Positions 1 to 8,206 of a DNA stretch of 64,000 bases are shown in pieces. Origin of the DNA: an uncultured Pseudohongiella sp. (lineage in GTDB: Bacteria; Pseudomonadota; Gammaproteobacteria; Pseudomonadales; Pseudohongiellaceae); contig CACJWK010000010.1 of NCBI GenBank assembly GCA_902597095.1, positions 1 through 64,000 of the forward strand, given 5' to 3'. The translations under genes and the position numbers were made by a program. Under the pieces are notes generated by a model. It saw only the letters and a list, made by a program, of their open reading frames with translations. It did no database searches and had not been told where the DNA came from. How positions within the stretch are numbered: position 1 is the first letter of the stretch; each line of letters begins with the position of its first letter.

Positions 1-852
1 ATCTGACGCATATTCCAGCCTATTGATGTAGGCACCCAGCTTCGCGCGCTCAGCTGCAGCAGCGGTGACGGCTGTGTCTATCTGCTCGACAAGCACAGCA
101 GCGTTAGCAACTGTAGTAATATCGATAAACTTATCTAATGCACCTGTTCCAGTTGAGACTTGAATCCCGTCGTTGGTGTCATCGGTACCGCCGTTTCCAC
201 CACCGTTGGCAAAGTCGTAAGTAAGGTTTGCCGTTCCATACGCGGAGCCATCGTTCCCGTTGACTAGTGTTTTCGACGCTTCGTTGTCACCGCTTATTGC
301 GGCTACTGTATCGTTTGTACTGAAAGCTGACCTCGGATCCCAAGATTTCAAAGCAACAGTCATAGTTTGATTAGAACCCGCTCCAATTTGCAGCGTAATC
401 TCTGTAGCTGACACGGTTTCATCACCGGTATCGTCACCATTCAAGATGGTCATACCGTTCCACTCAGTGTTTACAGCTATTCTCTGCATCTCAAGAAAAA
501 GCTCTTGTAATTCGAGATTCAACGCAGCTCGATCTGTGATGCTGTATGTCCCCGACGCAGCCTGTATAGCCAGTTCTCTCATCCTCGAAAGCATGTTACT
601 GATCTCTACAACAGCACCCTCTGCTACCTGCAGCATTGAAATTCCATCATTTGCATTGCGAACGGCCTGCTCTAGTCCGTTGACCTGAGATTGCATTCTG
701 GCCGCAATAGCGAGCCCAGCGGCATCGTCAGATGCAGAATTAATTCTCATGCCTGTTGAGAGTCGCTCCATCGCTGTTGTCATCTGCCTATCGTTTCGTT
801 TAATAGCATTCGACGCCAAGGTCGCGCTAATATTCGTGTTTATAACCGTCAT
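1..852 (-). CDS. fliC: Flagellin (filament protein), 3' end cut by window edge
   Basis: This is the flagellar filament subunit, exported by the flagellar type III system and polymerised under the FliD cap. Translation from the ATG at 852 gives MTVINTNISATLASNAIKRN, followed by the conserved flagellin D0/D1 signatures TGMRINSASDDAAGLAIA and ANDGISMLQVAEGA. The central part is short and rich in Asn, Gly and Thr, and the C-terminal helix (AAAERAKLGAYINRLEYA) is under way when the window ends, so only a few tens of residues are missing. An AAGGAG ribosome site lies just upstream of the ATG. The adjacent fliS encodes its export chaperone. I saw no convincing promoter upstream. Confidence 0.96.
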   Translation of the reverse strand, partial: MTVINTNISATLASNAIKRNDRQMTTAMERLSTGMRINSASDDAAGLAIAARMQSQVNGLEQAVRNANDGISMLQVAEGAVVEISNMLSRMRELAIQAASGTYSITDRAALNLELQELFLEMQRIAVNTEWNGMTILNGDDTGDETVSATEITLQIGAGSNQTMTVALKSWDPRSAFSTNDTVAAISGDNEASKTLVNGNDGSAYGTANLTYDFANGGGNGGTDDTNDGIQVSTGTGALDKFIDITTVANAAVLVEQIDTAVTAAAAERAKLGAYINRLEYASD

Positions 853-1394
853 GGTAAGTCTCCTTCATTTAATAACCCAAAGAAGCTTTTGAAACCCGAC
901 TGGTGTTGGTAAGCGCCAGATGCTCGGACTACATACACTTCTTTTGCATTCATATTTCCCTGTCGCCTACCCCCATAGGCATATGACATTGAAATATTCT
1001 TATCCGCGTTTATTAACATCTGATTGATGTCATTCCCGCGGACAAGCTGATAGATCGACACAAGAATTTTGAACATTAAGAAATTATAAAAAAAATAAAG
1101 TGACCAGACTGAAGACGAAATAGTGGAAGCCTGGCGGAAAATTACGTGCGCTAATCTCACACACACTGAGTTGTGCATAGGAGAAAACGCACATATTCGG
1201 AAATGTACCTACCATCACTTTAGACAACATCGGTTGGTATTCCCAAATACATCAAGATTGGAAGGTTTTGTTTTTGTCCTCGAATTAAGAATGAACGAGC
1301 GAGATGTCGATATATGAAAGCAAGATGGCAATTAGTGCTTCGTTGCTAGCGTTAGTTACGAACACTTGATCTGACTACAGGAGGAAAACCAATC
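853..1394. other. Divergent intergenic region between fliC and fliS
   Basis: These 542 bases separate the divergent flagellin and fliS genes and should hold both promoters. The stretch is AT-rich. Two overlapping open frames inside it (849-1178 minus, 1123-1317 plus) have no recognisable domain. I could not find a sigma-28 or sigma-54 site here that matches its consensus well. Confidence 0.5.
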
Positions 1395-1796
1395 GTGAGT
1401 CCAGCAACTCTTGCAGCCGTTGATATGTATCAAGGCGTCGCCCAATCAAATGTCGCTTTCGTTGGCCAGAAGGACCATCACGAGATGGTAAGGCTACTAT
1501 TAGATGGTGGCATTAAGCGAGTCAGAGAGGCGAAAGCTGCCGTGACACTTCAAGACTTCAAGAAAAAAGCCGAACTTGTTACGAAATCGCAAAAAATAAT
1601 TTTTGGGCTGAGAACTACTCTAGATTTTGAAAAAGGTGGTGAAATAGCCATCAATTTGGACAAACTTTATGACTACTGCTTACGCACGCTCACGCATGCC
1701 CACACCAGGAATGATCTCGATAAGTTTTCGGAAGTGGAAGGGATACTCGAAGACCTACTAACGAGCTGGATCCAGATAAAGAAGCAAGTACGATAA
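1395..1796 (+). CDS. fliS: FliS, flagellin export chaperone
   Basis: FliS binds the disordered C-terminus of flagellin in the cytoplasm, stops early polymerisation and delivers it to the export gate. The 133-residue product matches the usual FliS length and is all-helical. Family-like features are the N-terminal AAVDMYQGVAQSN segment, the EMVRLLLDGGIKRVREAK helix and a C-terminal four-helix core ending in SWIQIKKQV. The start is GTG at 1395, chosen because a strong AGGAGG lies a few bases upstream. It sits divergent from flagellin and directly before a second FliS-like gene 20 bases downstream. Confidence 0.93.
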   Translation: MSPATLAAVDMYQGVAQSNVAFVGQKDHHEMVRLLLDGGIKRVREAKAAVTLQDFKKKAELVTKSQKIIFGLRTTLDFEKGGEIAINLDKLYDYCLRTLTHAHTRNDLDKFSEVEGILEDLLTSWIQIKKQVR

Positions 1797-1816
1797 ATAC
1801 CGGGGTATATTCGAAA

Positions 1817-2218
1817 ATGAGAGAAAGCCGTCAGAGTTTACAAGACCTAGAGTTCGAAACTTGGCGTGATGCCGGTTCGCCAGAAAAAAGTCAGAATGAA
1901 CTAATACAGCTTGTCTATACTGAAATTATCGACAATTTATCGCGCTTATCGAATTCTGCAGAGAACAGCGCAAGTTCAGAAACAGGGTTGAAAAGAATAC
2001 AGTCAATGCTCTTTTCTCTTTCTCAATCCAACTTCAAATTGAGCGATGAAAAAATCCAGCAAAAACTCGGTGTCTTTTACGCATACACCCAGCGGCAAAT
2101 ACAGGTGGCTATTGAGAGTCATGAGTTTAACCATCTTGAGGAATTTGGTTGTCACTTTGAGCAATTACTGGACACGATTGATCTATGTCCTATAGAGAGC
2201 CCTTTGCGCATCCACTAG
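1817..2218 (+). CDS. FliS-like second chaperone-type protein
   Basis: This 133-residue, all-helical protein follows fliS by 20 bases and has the same length. By eye it aligns along its whole length: ELIQLVYTEIIDNLSRL matches EMVRLLLDGGIKRVREA of FliS, and the C-terminal stretch KLGVFYAYTQRQIQVAI matches KLYDYCLRTLTHA. I infer a diverged FliS paralogue or a FliT-type chaperone, possibly for flagellin or a hook-associated protein. The position is where fliT often sits, but FliT proteins are usually shorter and I see no FliT-specific signature. There is no signal peptide or membrane segment. Confidence 0.6.
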   Translation: MRESRQSLQDLEFETWRDAGSPEKSQNELIQLVYTEIIDNLSRLSNSAENSASSETGLKRIQSMLFSLSQSNFKLSDEKIQQKLGVFYAYTQRQIQVAIESHEFNHLEEFGCHFEQLLDTIDLCPIESPLRIH

Positions 2219-2231
2219 CCCAGTATAAGAA

Positions 2232-3158
2232 TCAATTATTTTTCAACCGGTGTGATCGTCTCATACGCTCATAAGTGATAAGTGCTTCTACTTGCTCGTC
2301 GCTCATCTTGAGCTCTGCGGCCAAACCCTGGATCTTTATCAATTCTTCCGAAGAGATGATTCCGTCTTCCAAAGATTCCTCAATTTCTTTGTCCAGCATG
2401 GTTTTCTTCAACGCCATCCTATTTGCAAACGATGAGCTCACGATTCCAGTCATAAGCGCTACAGTGAGAACTCCAATTATTGCTGTGAATGATCCTATAA
2501 TTTTCCCTACAGGGGTTACGGGCGATACATCTCCATAACCCACGGTCGTCAAGGTAATTAGGGACCACCACATAGCATCTGGTATCGATGCAAAATCGTC
2601 TGGCTGAGCTCTGCCCTCAGCAAGATAAAGCGCGGCACTTGAAAAAAACATTGCAACGAACAACAGATATAACGTAGCGAGCAGTGAATTTCGTTCTTCT
2701 GAAATTACCGAATAAACATCAGAGAAAGCGCTCGAATAGTGGCTGATCTTCAGAAGCCGGAGAAGTCTCAATATTCGGACCCATCTAAGATCTAGCGAAA
2801 CACCAACGACTTGTAACAGGCCGGGCAAGATCGAAATAAGATCGACTGCGCCAGTAAAGCTGAAGATGTATCGGAGGCGACGAGAAATCGCATTACCAGC
2901 CACGTCGTATTTCGACGCAGCTGTCCAGACCCTGACCAAATATTCTATCGTAAAAAGAATCAGAGAAATAATTTCAACTGATTGAAAGAAGACGCTGTAT
3001 CTATTGCCTAGCGAGTCAACCGACTCAAGACTCACACAGATTAAGTTGAAAATAATGAGGAGTGAAAGAAACAGATCGCAGGTGCGACTGTATATGTCAC
3101 CTCGCGATCCCTTGTCCACGATTTCCAGTGCCCTATTTCTGACAGCGATATATGTCAT
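2232..3158 (-). CDS. Voltage-gated potassium channel subunit (Kv-type, six TM)
   Basis: This is a tetrameric inner-membrane K+ channel subunit of 308 residues. Transmembrane segments S1-S6 are visible. S4 carries regularly spaced arginines (R125, R128, R131, R134 in RWVRILRLLRLLKIS), and the pore loop has the selectivity filter TVGYGD at residues 205-210. A charged C-terminal tail of about 70 residues follows S6. No cyclic-nucleotide-binding domain is present. The gene overlaps the stop of the upstream sigma-54 activator by four bases, so the two are probably translationally coupled. A link to flagellar control is suggested only by this position. Confidence 0.93.
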   Translation of the reverse strand: MTYIAVRNRALEIVDKGSRGDIYSRTCDLFLSLLIIFNLICVSLESVDSLGNRYSVFFQSVEIISLILFTIEYLVRVWTAASKYDVAGNAISRRLRYIFSFTGAVDLISILPGLLQVVGVSLDLRWVRILRLLRLLKISHYSSAFSDVYSVISEERNSLLATLYLLFVAMFFSSAALYLAEGRAQPDDFASIPDAMWWSLITLTTVGYGDVSPVTPVGKIIGSFTAIIGVLTVALMTGIVSSSFANRMALKKTMLDKEIEESLEDGIISSEELIKIQGLAAELKMSDEQVEALITYERMRRSHRLKNN

Positions 3159-4255
3159 TCTTTTAACTTCTGATTCAAATTATACTTATTCATTTTCTGT
3201 ATCAGCGTTGTTCTGGGCATTCCAAGGATTTGCGCGGACTTAGAGACGTTCCAGCCACATCGATCCAGGGCGGCGATAACCAAGTTTCGCTCGATGTTAT
3301 TCAATACATTGGGGGCATCGATCCCCTCAGCCGGAATCAGAGGTCGAACCTCGGAGAGCTCTACTATTTGCTCATAATCAAAAATTTCGCCAACATCTTC
3401 TTCATCTTCTGGCCCAGTATCTCCGCCTGTAACATTATCACTCAGATCCTCTTCAATTCCGTTCTCCGCATACAGCTGGGCTATCGGGGGAGGTAGAAAC
3501 TGCTCCGGGATATCGCTGAATCGAATTACCGAACCTGAAGTTAAAACGGTTATTCGCTGCACAAAGTTAGAGAGCTCCCTGACATTCCCTGGCCAATCAT
3601 AGGCAAGCATCGCAGAGAGTGATTTTTTGGAGATAGAGAATGTCTTTGATTTAGATTTCGACTGTATAGATAGAAAGTGCAGGAGTAGCTTGTCAATGTC
3701 ATCGGCCCTCTCCCGAAGTGGCGGGACCCTCACCGGCAACACATTCAAGCGGTGGAAAAGGTCTTCTCGGAATCTTCCTTCACTGACCATACCTTCCAAG
3801 TTTTTGTTAGTCGCTGCAACCAATCGGACATCAGTTTCGAGTAGTTCATTACCTCCGACTGGCTGTACTTTTTGCTCCTCCATGACCCGCAGAAGCTTCA
3901 CCTGCAGATCAAGAGGCATATCTCCAATTTCGTCAAGCACCAGAGTGCCCCCGTCCGCTAATTGGAATTTTCCCTTCCTGTCACACGTCGCGCCAGTAAA
4001 GGCCCCCTTTACGTGCCCAAAGATTTCGCTCTCAAGAAGCTGGTCCGGGATCGCCCCACAGTTGATGAACACAAGCTGACCAGTCCGACCAGAGAGGCGG
4101 TGGACCTCCTTGCAAATTAGCTCCTTTCCTACCCCAGACTCTCCCAAGACTAAAATGGGAGCTTCGGCAACAGCGAATTTGCCGAGCAACGATTTTAATT
4201 CGACTGTAAGGGAACTAGCACCAACTATGGGATCGGCTTTTCGCTCTATACTCAT
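3155..4255 (-). CDS. Sigma-54-dependent activator, FleQ/FlrA-like, no sensory domain
   Basis: This is a bacterial enhancer-binding protein that uses ATP to remodel sigma-54 RNA polymerase. The 366 residues start almost directly in the AAA+ domain. Walker A GESGVGKE is at 38-45, the sigma-54 contact loop GAFTGA at 84-89 and Walker B LVLDE around 105-109. A Fis-type helix-turn-helix closes the protein (NVSKSAQILGMPRTTLIQKM). Between them lies an unusual acidic linker (EDEEDVGEIFDYEQIVELSE). The N-terminal FleQ or receiver domain is missing. With sigma-54 sites before flgB, flgA and flhA, it is a good candidate for the flagellar activator, but FleQ or FlrC may also exist elsewhere. Confidence 0.85.
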   Translation of the reverse strand: MSIERKADPIVGASSLTVELKSLLGKFAVAEAPILVLGESGVGKELICKEVHRLSGRTGQLVFINCGAIPDQLLESEIFGHVKGAFTGATCDRKGKFQLADGGTLVLDEIGDMPLDLQVKLLRVMEEQKVQPVGGNELLETDVRLVAATNKNLEGMVSEGRFREDLFHRLNVLPVRVPPLRERADDIDKLLLHFLSIQSKSKSKTFSISKKSLSAMLAYDWPGNVRELSNFVQRITVLTSGSVIRFSDIPEQFLPPPIAQLYAENGIEEDLSDNVTGGDTGPEDEEDVGEIFDYEQIVELSEVRPLIPAEGIDAPNVLNNIERNLVIAALDRCGWNVSKSAQILGMPRTTLIQKMNKYNLNQKLKE

Positions 4256-4463
4256 CAGAATTCTTTATAAGTCCACGTTATATTATCGGCCTAGGGCTTG
4301 ATTACTGGGGCAAAATTTGGACGGAATGTTGCTATTAGTGTATCAAAATTTGATCAATTAGATTTTGCAACGATATATAATACAACACGTCCAAGAAATG
4401 CGGATTGAGTACGGCACATAATCGGCCCTAGCCAGCCAGAATTGCTGATATCGAGACCATACC

Positions 4464-6155
4464 ATGAAACCTCAGATCTTGATTGAACTCGCCTTATTAT
4501 TAATCCTCGGAACAGTCATGGGTCTAGTCATGGCTGTCATGGCGAATGGCTTTGTGGAGGGCGTAAGCTCGGCTGCCAATTTCAGAGAATCGGCTGAGCT
4601 CTTACAATTTACGGTAGGTGGCAACGCTTATTCAGCCTCATCTCTTGTAATTCTCCTGTTGGCCGCAGCTGTCGTGATTGCACTGAGAAGGGCGCTCAAA
4701 CTCGACAGCTGGGCTGGGCCCGCTGACTCAATCTTAGCAGCACACACCGACTCCAGCGATGTCGACATTAAAAAGGGGTTAGCATCCACATTGGCAGCCT
4801 TCACTTCTGCCGCGGGTGGTGGTTCAGTTGGTCAGTATGGGCCGCTCGTGCACTTTGGCGCTACAGTCGGCAGTATCTTCAAAAAAATAGGCCTGAACAG
4901 GATATCTGGAGATGTATTCTTAGGGTGCGGTGTGGCAGCAGCCATTTCTGCAGGCTTCAACGCCCCGCTGGCTGGAGTAATCTTTGCTCACGAGGCCATC
5001 CTGAGACATTTTTCCTTGAGAGCCGTGGCGCCGATTTTTATTGCTTCTATAAGCGCCAGCTCTTTCGATCAGCAGCTCTTTCCTTCGAGTCAGTCGACAT
5101 TTCAAACCGTTGCTAATGCACCTCCATTATTACAAATCGTTCCTTATCTAATTGTCGCCGGGATTATTTTTGCAGGGCTAGCCCTGACCTTTATGTTAGC
5201 GCTCCGCTACGCGGCATCAGTCGGGAAAAGAATCCAATCGAAAAAGATAGAAGCGCCAATAGTCGCCGCGATCGTGTGCGGAGGGCTTGGTATTTTTGTT
5301 CCAGAAATTCTTGGAATCGGTGTGGGTGTTGTTAACGAATTATTCCAGGGTGCCTACGATATTCAGTACGTCGCGCTTATCCTTGTGCTGAAATTGATAA
5401 TGACTGCCCTGTGTATAGGCTTCGGTCTGTTTGGAGGAGTGTTCTCACCTGCACTCTTCATTGGTGTTTCAGCGGGAGCGCTGGTTAGCGCGATTCTCAA
5501 CTTGTCTGCTATGGCAAGCTTCAATCAAGTGATCATGATCGCCGGAATGGCTGCCGTGAGCTCCTCTGTCATTGGAGCACCGATATCAGTGATTCTGATA
5601 GTACTCGAGCTCACTGGCTCTTATGAGTATGCGGTCAGTGCGATGGTGGCTGTAATAGTTAGCAGCTTGATTACTCATCGTGTATTTGGCCTGTCGTATT
5701 TTGATCGTCAGCTAAAAGATAGAGGAGTAGATATGTCCCTGGGGCGTGAAGATATACAACTGAGTCGCACCCAGTTAAGCGGTTTTATATCGCAAGACTG
5801 CCTAATCGCCGATGCCTCTGACTCTGGTGATAATCTATCGCAGCGGATGTCAGAAATGCAGATGACGGAGGCCTATATCATTGGGCGCGACAAGGTGTTG
5901 ATAGGAAAGGTAGACATTTTCGGGGCTCAAAGAGCGGGCGGCGAACCCATCGCCACAGAATTAACTAAGGACCCACTAGTTTTTAAGGATACCGATTCGC
6001 TGAAGATCGCACTGAAGTCTATAGAAAACTTTGTTGGTGAAAGCGTGCCCATCGTGGCAGAGGATGGCTCATTCAGAGGCGTATTAACCGAAGGCATGCT
6101 GTTCTCGGCAGCATCTTCGGTAAAAACAGCCATAACCAAATTAGAGAAGGAGTAA
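4464..6155 (+). CDS. ClC-family chloride channel or transporter with C-terminal CBS-like region
   Basis: This 563-residue ClC protein has about ten to twelve membrane segments and a soluble C-terminal part (about residues 430-563) that resembles a CBS pair. The third ClC signature is clear (GGVFSPALFIG). The second signature reads GQYGP at residues 123-127 instead of the usual GREGP, so the gating glutamate is replaced by tyrosine. The first signature (GSGIP) is replaced by AGPADS near residue 85. Loss of the gating glutamate suggests channel-like or regulated Cl- flux rather than proton-coupled exchange; that is inference. It diverges from the sigma-54 activator and is followed four bases later by a Sel1 gene. 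Confidence 0.9.
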   Translation: MKPQILIELALLLILGTVMGLVMAVMANGFVEGVSSAANFRESAELLQFTVGGNAYSASSLVILLLAAAVVIALRRALKLDSWAGPADSILAAHTDSSDVDIKKGLASTLAAFTSAAGGGSVGQYGPLVHFGATVGSIFKKIGLNRISGDVFLGCGVAAAISAGFNAPLAGVIFAHEAILRHFSLRAVAPIFIASISASSFDQQLFPSSQSTFQTVANAPPLLQIVPYLIVAGIIFAGLALTFMLALRYAASVGKRIQSKKIEAPIVAAIVCGGLGIFVPEILGIGVGVVNELFQGAYDIQYVALILVLKLIMTALCIGFGLFGGVFSPALFIGVSAGALVSAILNLSAMASFNQVIMIAGMAAVSSSVIGAPISVILIVLELTGSYEYAVSAMVAVIVSSLITHRVFGLSYFDRQLKDRGVDMSLGREDIQLSRTQLSGFISQDCLIADASDSGDNLSQRMSEMQMTEAYIIGRDKVLIGKVDIFGAQRAGGEPIATELTKDPLVFKDTDSLKIALKSIENFVGESVPIVAEDGSFRGVLTEGMLFSAASSVKTAITKLEKE

Positions 6156-6159
6156 GCAG

Positions 6160-6879
6160 ATGAGAATATCAAAGGTGTGTCGTGCTCTGAGTCTAATACT
6201 TGTGATTGTTCTGCAGTATAAATTGGCCCTTGCTCAGGAAGATAGATTTGATGCCGGTGTGGCAGCCACCGAGAGGGGGCACTTCGCAACCGCTCTCAGA
6301 GCATGGCTACCCATGGCTGAAGAAGGGGTTGCCGAAGCACAGAACAATGTGGGCCACATGTATGAAAGGGGATTGGGCGTAGCACAAAACTATGCGCTGG
6401 CGATGCAATGGTACCGGCGCGCAGCGGATCAAGACCTCGCAGAAGCTCAATTAAATATCGGGCTCCTCTACTATTACGGGTATGGTGTAGCTACAAACCA
6501 TCGGGAGGCCGTAAGCTGGTTTAGAGCTGCTGCAGAGAGCGAGCTCCCGGAAGCGGAATACATGTTGGCGCTGGCTTATGAACAAGGCACGGGAATCGGA
6601 CTGGATTACAGAGAAGCAAGACGATTGTTCTTGAAGTCAGCTCGGGCAAACTACGCACCGGCTCAGATGATGTTCGCGTTCATGCTCCAGGCAGGCGAAG
6701 GGGTAGACTCAGATTCGTTCAGGGCCTATGTGTGGGGCAAAATCGCAGAGCTCAACGGCTCTGAAGAAGCGATCGATGTGACCAGCATCGCAACGGTTCT
6801 TCTTGAAGATGAAGAGGTACTCGAAGCAGACGCGATGGTGAGGCAATGCTTAGAACAGGGGTTAGATACCTGCCTCTAG
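6160..6879 (+). CDS. Secreted Sel1-repeat (TPR-like) protein
   Basis: This 239-residue protein has an N-terminal signal peptide ending near LALAQE. Four or five Sel1 repeats follow, of the form AQNNVGHMYERGLGVAQNY and AQLNIGLLYYYGYGVATNH. Sel1 repeats are helical scaffolds for protein-protein contacts; the partner is unknown. A GAAGGAG ribosome site precedes the ATG, and the gene starts four bases after the ClC stop, so the two are likely cotranscribed. Its stop overlaps the stop of the convergent pomB-like gene by four bases. Confidence 0.87.
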   Translation: MRISKVCRALSLILVIVLQYKLALAQEDRFDAGVAATERGHFATALRAWLPMAEEGVAEAQNNVGHMYERGLGVAQNYALAMQWYRRAADQDLAEAQLNIGLLYYYGYGVATNHREAVSWFRAAAESELPEAEYMLALAYEQGTGIGLDYREARRLFLKSARANYAPAQMMFAFMLQAGEGVDSDSFRAYVWGKIAELNGSEEAIDVTSIATVLLEDEEVLEADAMVRQCLEQGLDTCL

Positions 6880-8192
6880 GAGCCGCCTCTTACGATGACT
6901 TCAATTCTGCGGTTAAGCGCCCTCCCCTCCGCATTATCGTTGCTCGCCACTGGTTTTGTGTCTGCATGACCCTCTACTACAACGCTACCAGCCATCAGAT
7001 ACCCCTGCTGCATTAGGTAATCTGCGACCCTGGAAGACCTAGCTGAAGATAGGTCCCAGTTGTCTCGGTACCTACCTCCAAACGCTAACGGCACGTTGTC
7101 GGTATGCCCCTCGATCTCGACCAGGCCGCCTGCTCCGACGAGCGAAGCACCGACACGATTAAGTACATCAAAGAAATTTTGTTCTAATTCAGCGCTTCCA
7201 CTCTGGAAGCTACCCTGCTCGCTCAGGGTAATAATCACATCCTCACCATCTAATGATACTTGGGCAAGACCGTCTGCGATTTCTTCACGCAAATTAGAGC
7301 GGATTAGCTCATACCTGTCCGTTGCCAAGCTGTCCTCTCGATACTGCTCTGAGTTATACCAATTTGGAGAATTGCCACGTTGAAGGGCACCCCCGCTTAG
7401 GGTTATCAACTCAGTGGTATTAGCTTGGACCATAGCGATTCGGGCAAGTGCATCAATCATATCTCCTGTAATACGTTGACCACCTTCCGATGTGCCTTGC
7501 CTACTCGAGAAAGAGACGTCAATGCCAGATTCCGTTCTAGTTATATTAACCATACCTTGGGAAATTTCTTCACGCAGCTCTTGCGTTAGCAAATCTATCG
7601 CGTTGGTTTCAGCGGAGCCATCTCCAATATTGAAAGAGAGTTCATCTTCATTTGGGGGTTCGTCAGTCTTTTGTTCCTCAATACGATTCGAGGCGGTCGG
7701 ATCTGTTACAGTGCGCTCGTATTGCTTAAGGATAATACTCTCCGCCGTTGGTGGCTCAATTGAAGGTATCACTGTCTGCACGCCGAATGCACTCCTCATC
7801 GAACCCGCAACTTCCTTGTATTTAGGGACGTTAACCTGTGCGAATGACAGAATAAGCACAAAAAACGCCATCAGCAATGTCGCCATGTCAGCGAAGGTTG
7901 CCATCCAGGCGGGGGCGCCTTTATTGCAAGCAGGACAATCTTCAGCGTCTTCCTCGAGCTCTTCCTCATCCTCTTCTTCGACCTCTTCTTCGACCTCTCC
8001 TTGGGATTCTTTTTGGATATCTTTCTGATCATCAGCAGGCGGCGCCCCAGCATCAGAAGATTCTGTGCCACCTTCACTCGTGGGGTTCTCAGCAGAATCC
8101 TCAGGCAATTCATTTGCCTGCTCCAATGCTTCCGCATTTTCAGCCAAATCAGCCTCGGATTGATCCTTGTCTGTCTCTTCTGCGTTGCTCAT
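6876..8192 (-). CDS. PomB/MotB-like stator subunit, copy 1
   Basis: This is the B subunit of the flagellar stator, which couples ion flow to rotation and anchors to peptidoglycan. The 438 residues begin with a very acidic tail of about 85 residues. Then come CPACNKGAP (86-94) and one membrane helix carrying the ion-binding aspartate D102 in ATFADMATLLMAFFVLILSF. A plug/linker region follows, then an OmpA-like peptidoglycan domain with IEGHTDNVPLAF and NRRIEVIV. The helix resembles sodium-type PomB (TFADL) rather than proton-type MotB. It lies 14 bases after a second PomB-like gene in the same operon as pomA. Confidence 0.9.
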   Translation of the reverse strand: MSNAEETDKDQSEADLAENAEALEQANELPEDSAENPTSEGGTESSDAGAPPADDQKDIQKESQGEVEEEVEEEDEEELEEDAEDCPACNKGAPAWMATFADMATLLMAFFVLILSFAQVNVPKYKEVAGSMRSAFGVQTVIPSIEPPTAESIILKQYERTVTDPTASNRIEEQKTDEPPNEDELSFNIGDGSAETNAIDLLTQELREEISQGMVNITRTESGIDVSFSSRQGTSEGGQRITGDMIDALARIAMVQANTTELITLSGGALQRGNSPNWYNSEQYREDSLATDRYELIRSNLREEIADGLAQVSLDGEDVIITLSEQGSFQSGSAELEQNFFDVLNRVGASLVGAGGLVEIEGHTDNVPLAFGGRYRDNWDLSSARSSRVADYLMQQGYLMAGSVVVEGHADTKPVASNDNAEGRALNRRIEVIVRGGS

Positions 8193-8206
8193 AAGAGTTA
8201 GGTCAT

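Noticed and set aside
945-960. Possible sigma-54 site before fliC (GG-N10-GC on the minus strand, AGGGAAATATGAATGC)
   Set aside because: The spacing is right but the -24 half is far from TGGCAC. It is likely chance in AT-rich DNA.
7492-8201. Plus-strand open frames opposite pomB copy 1
   Set aside because: They mirror the acidic Glu/Asp-rich tail of the real gene (poly-Ser runs such as SSSSSSSSSS) and have no domain of their own.
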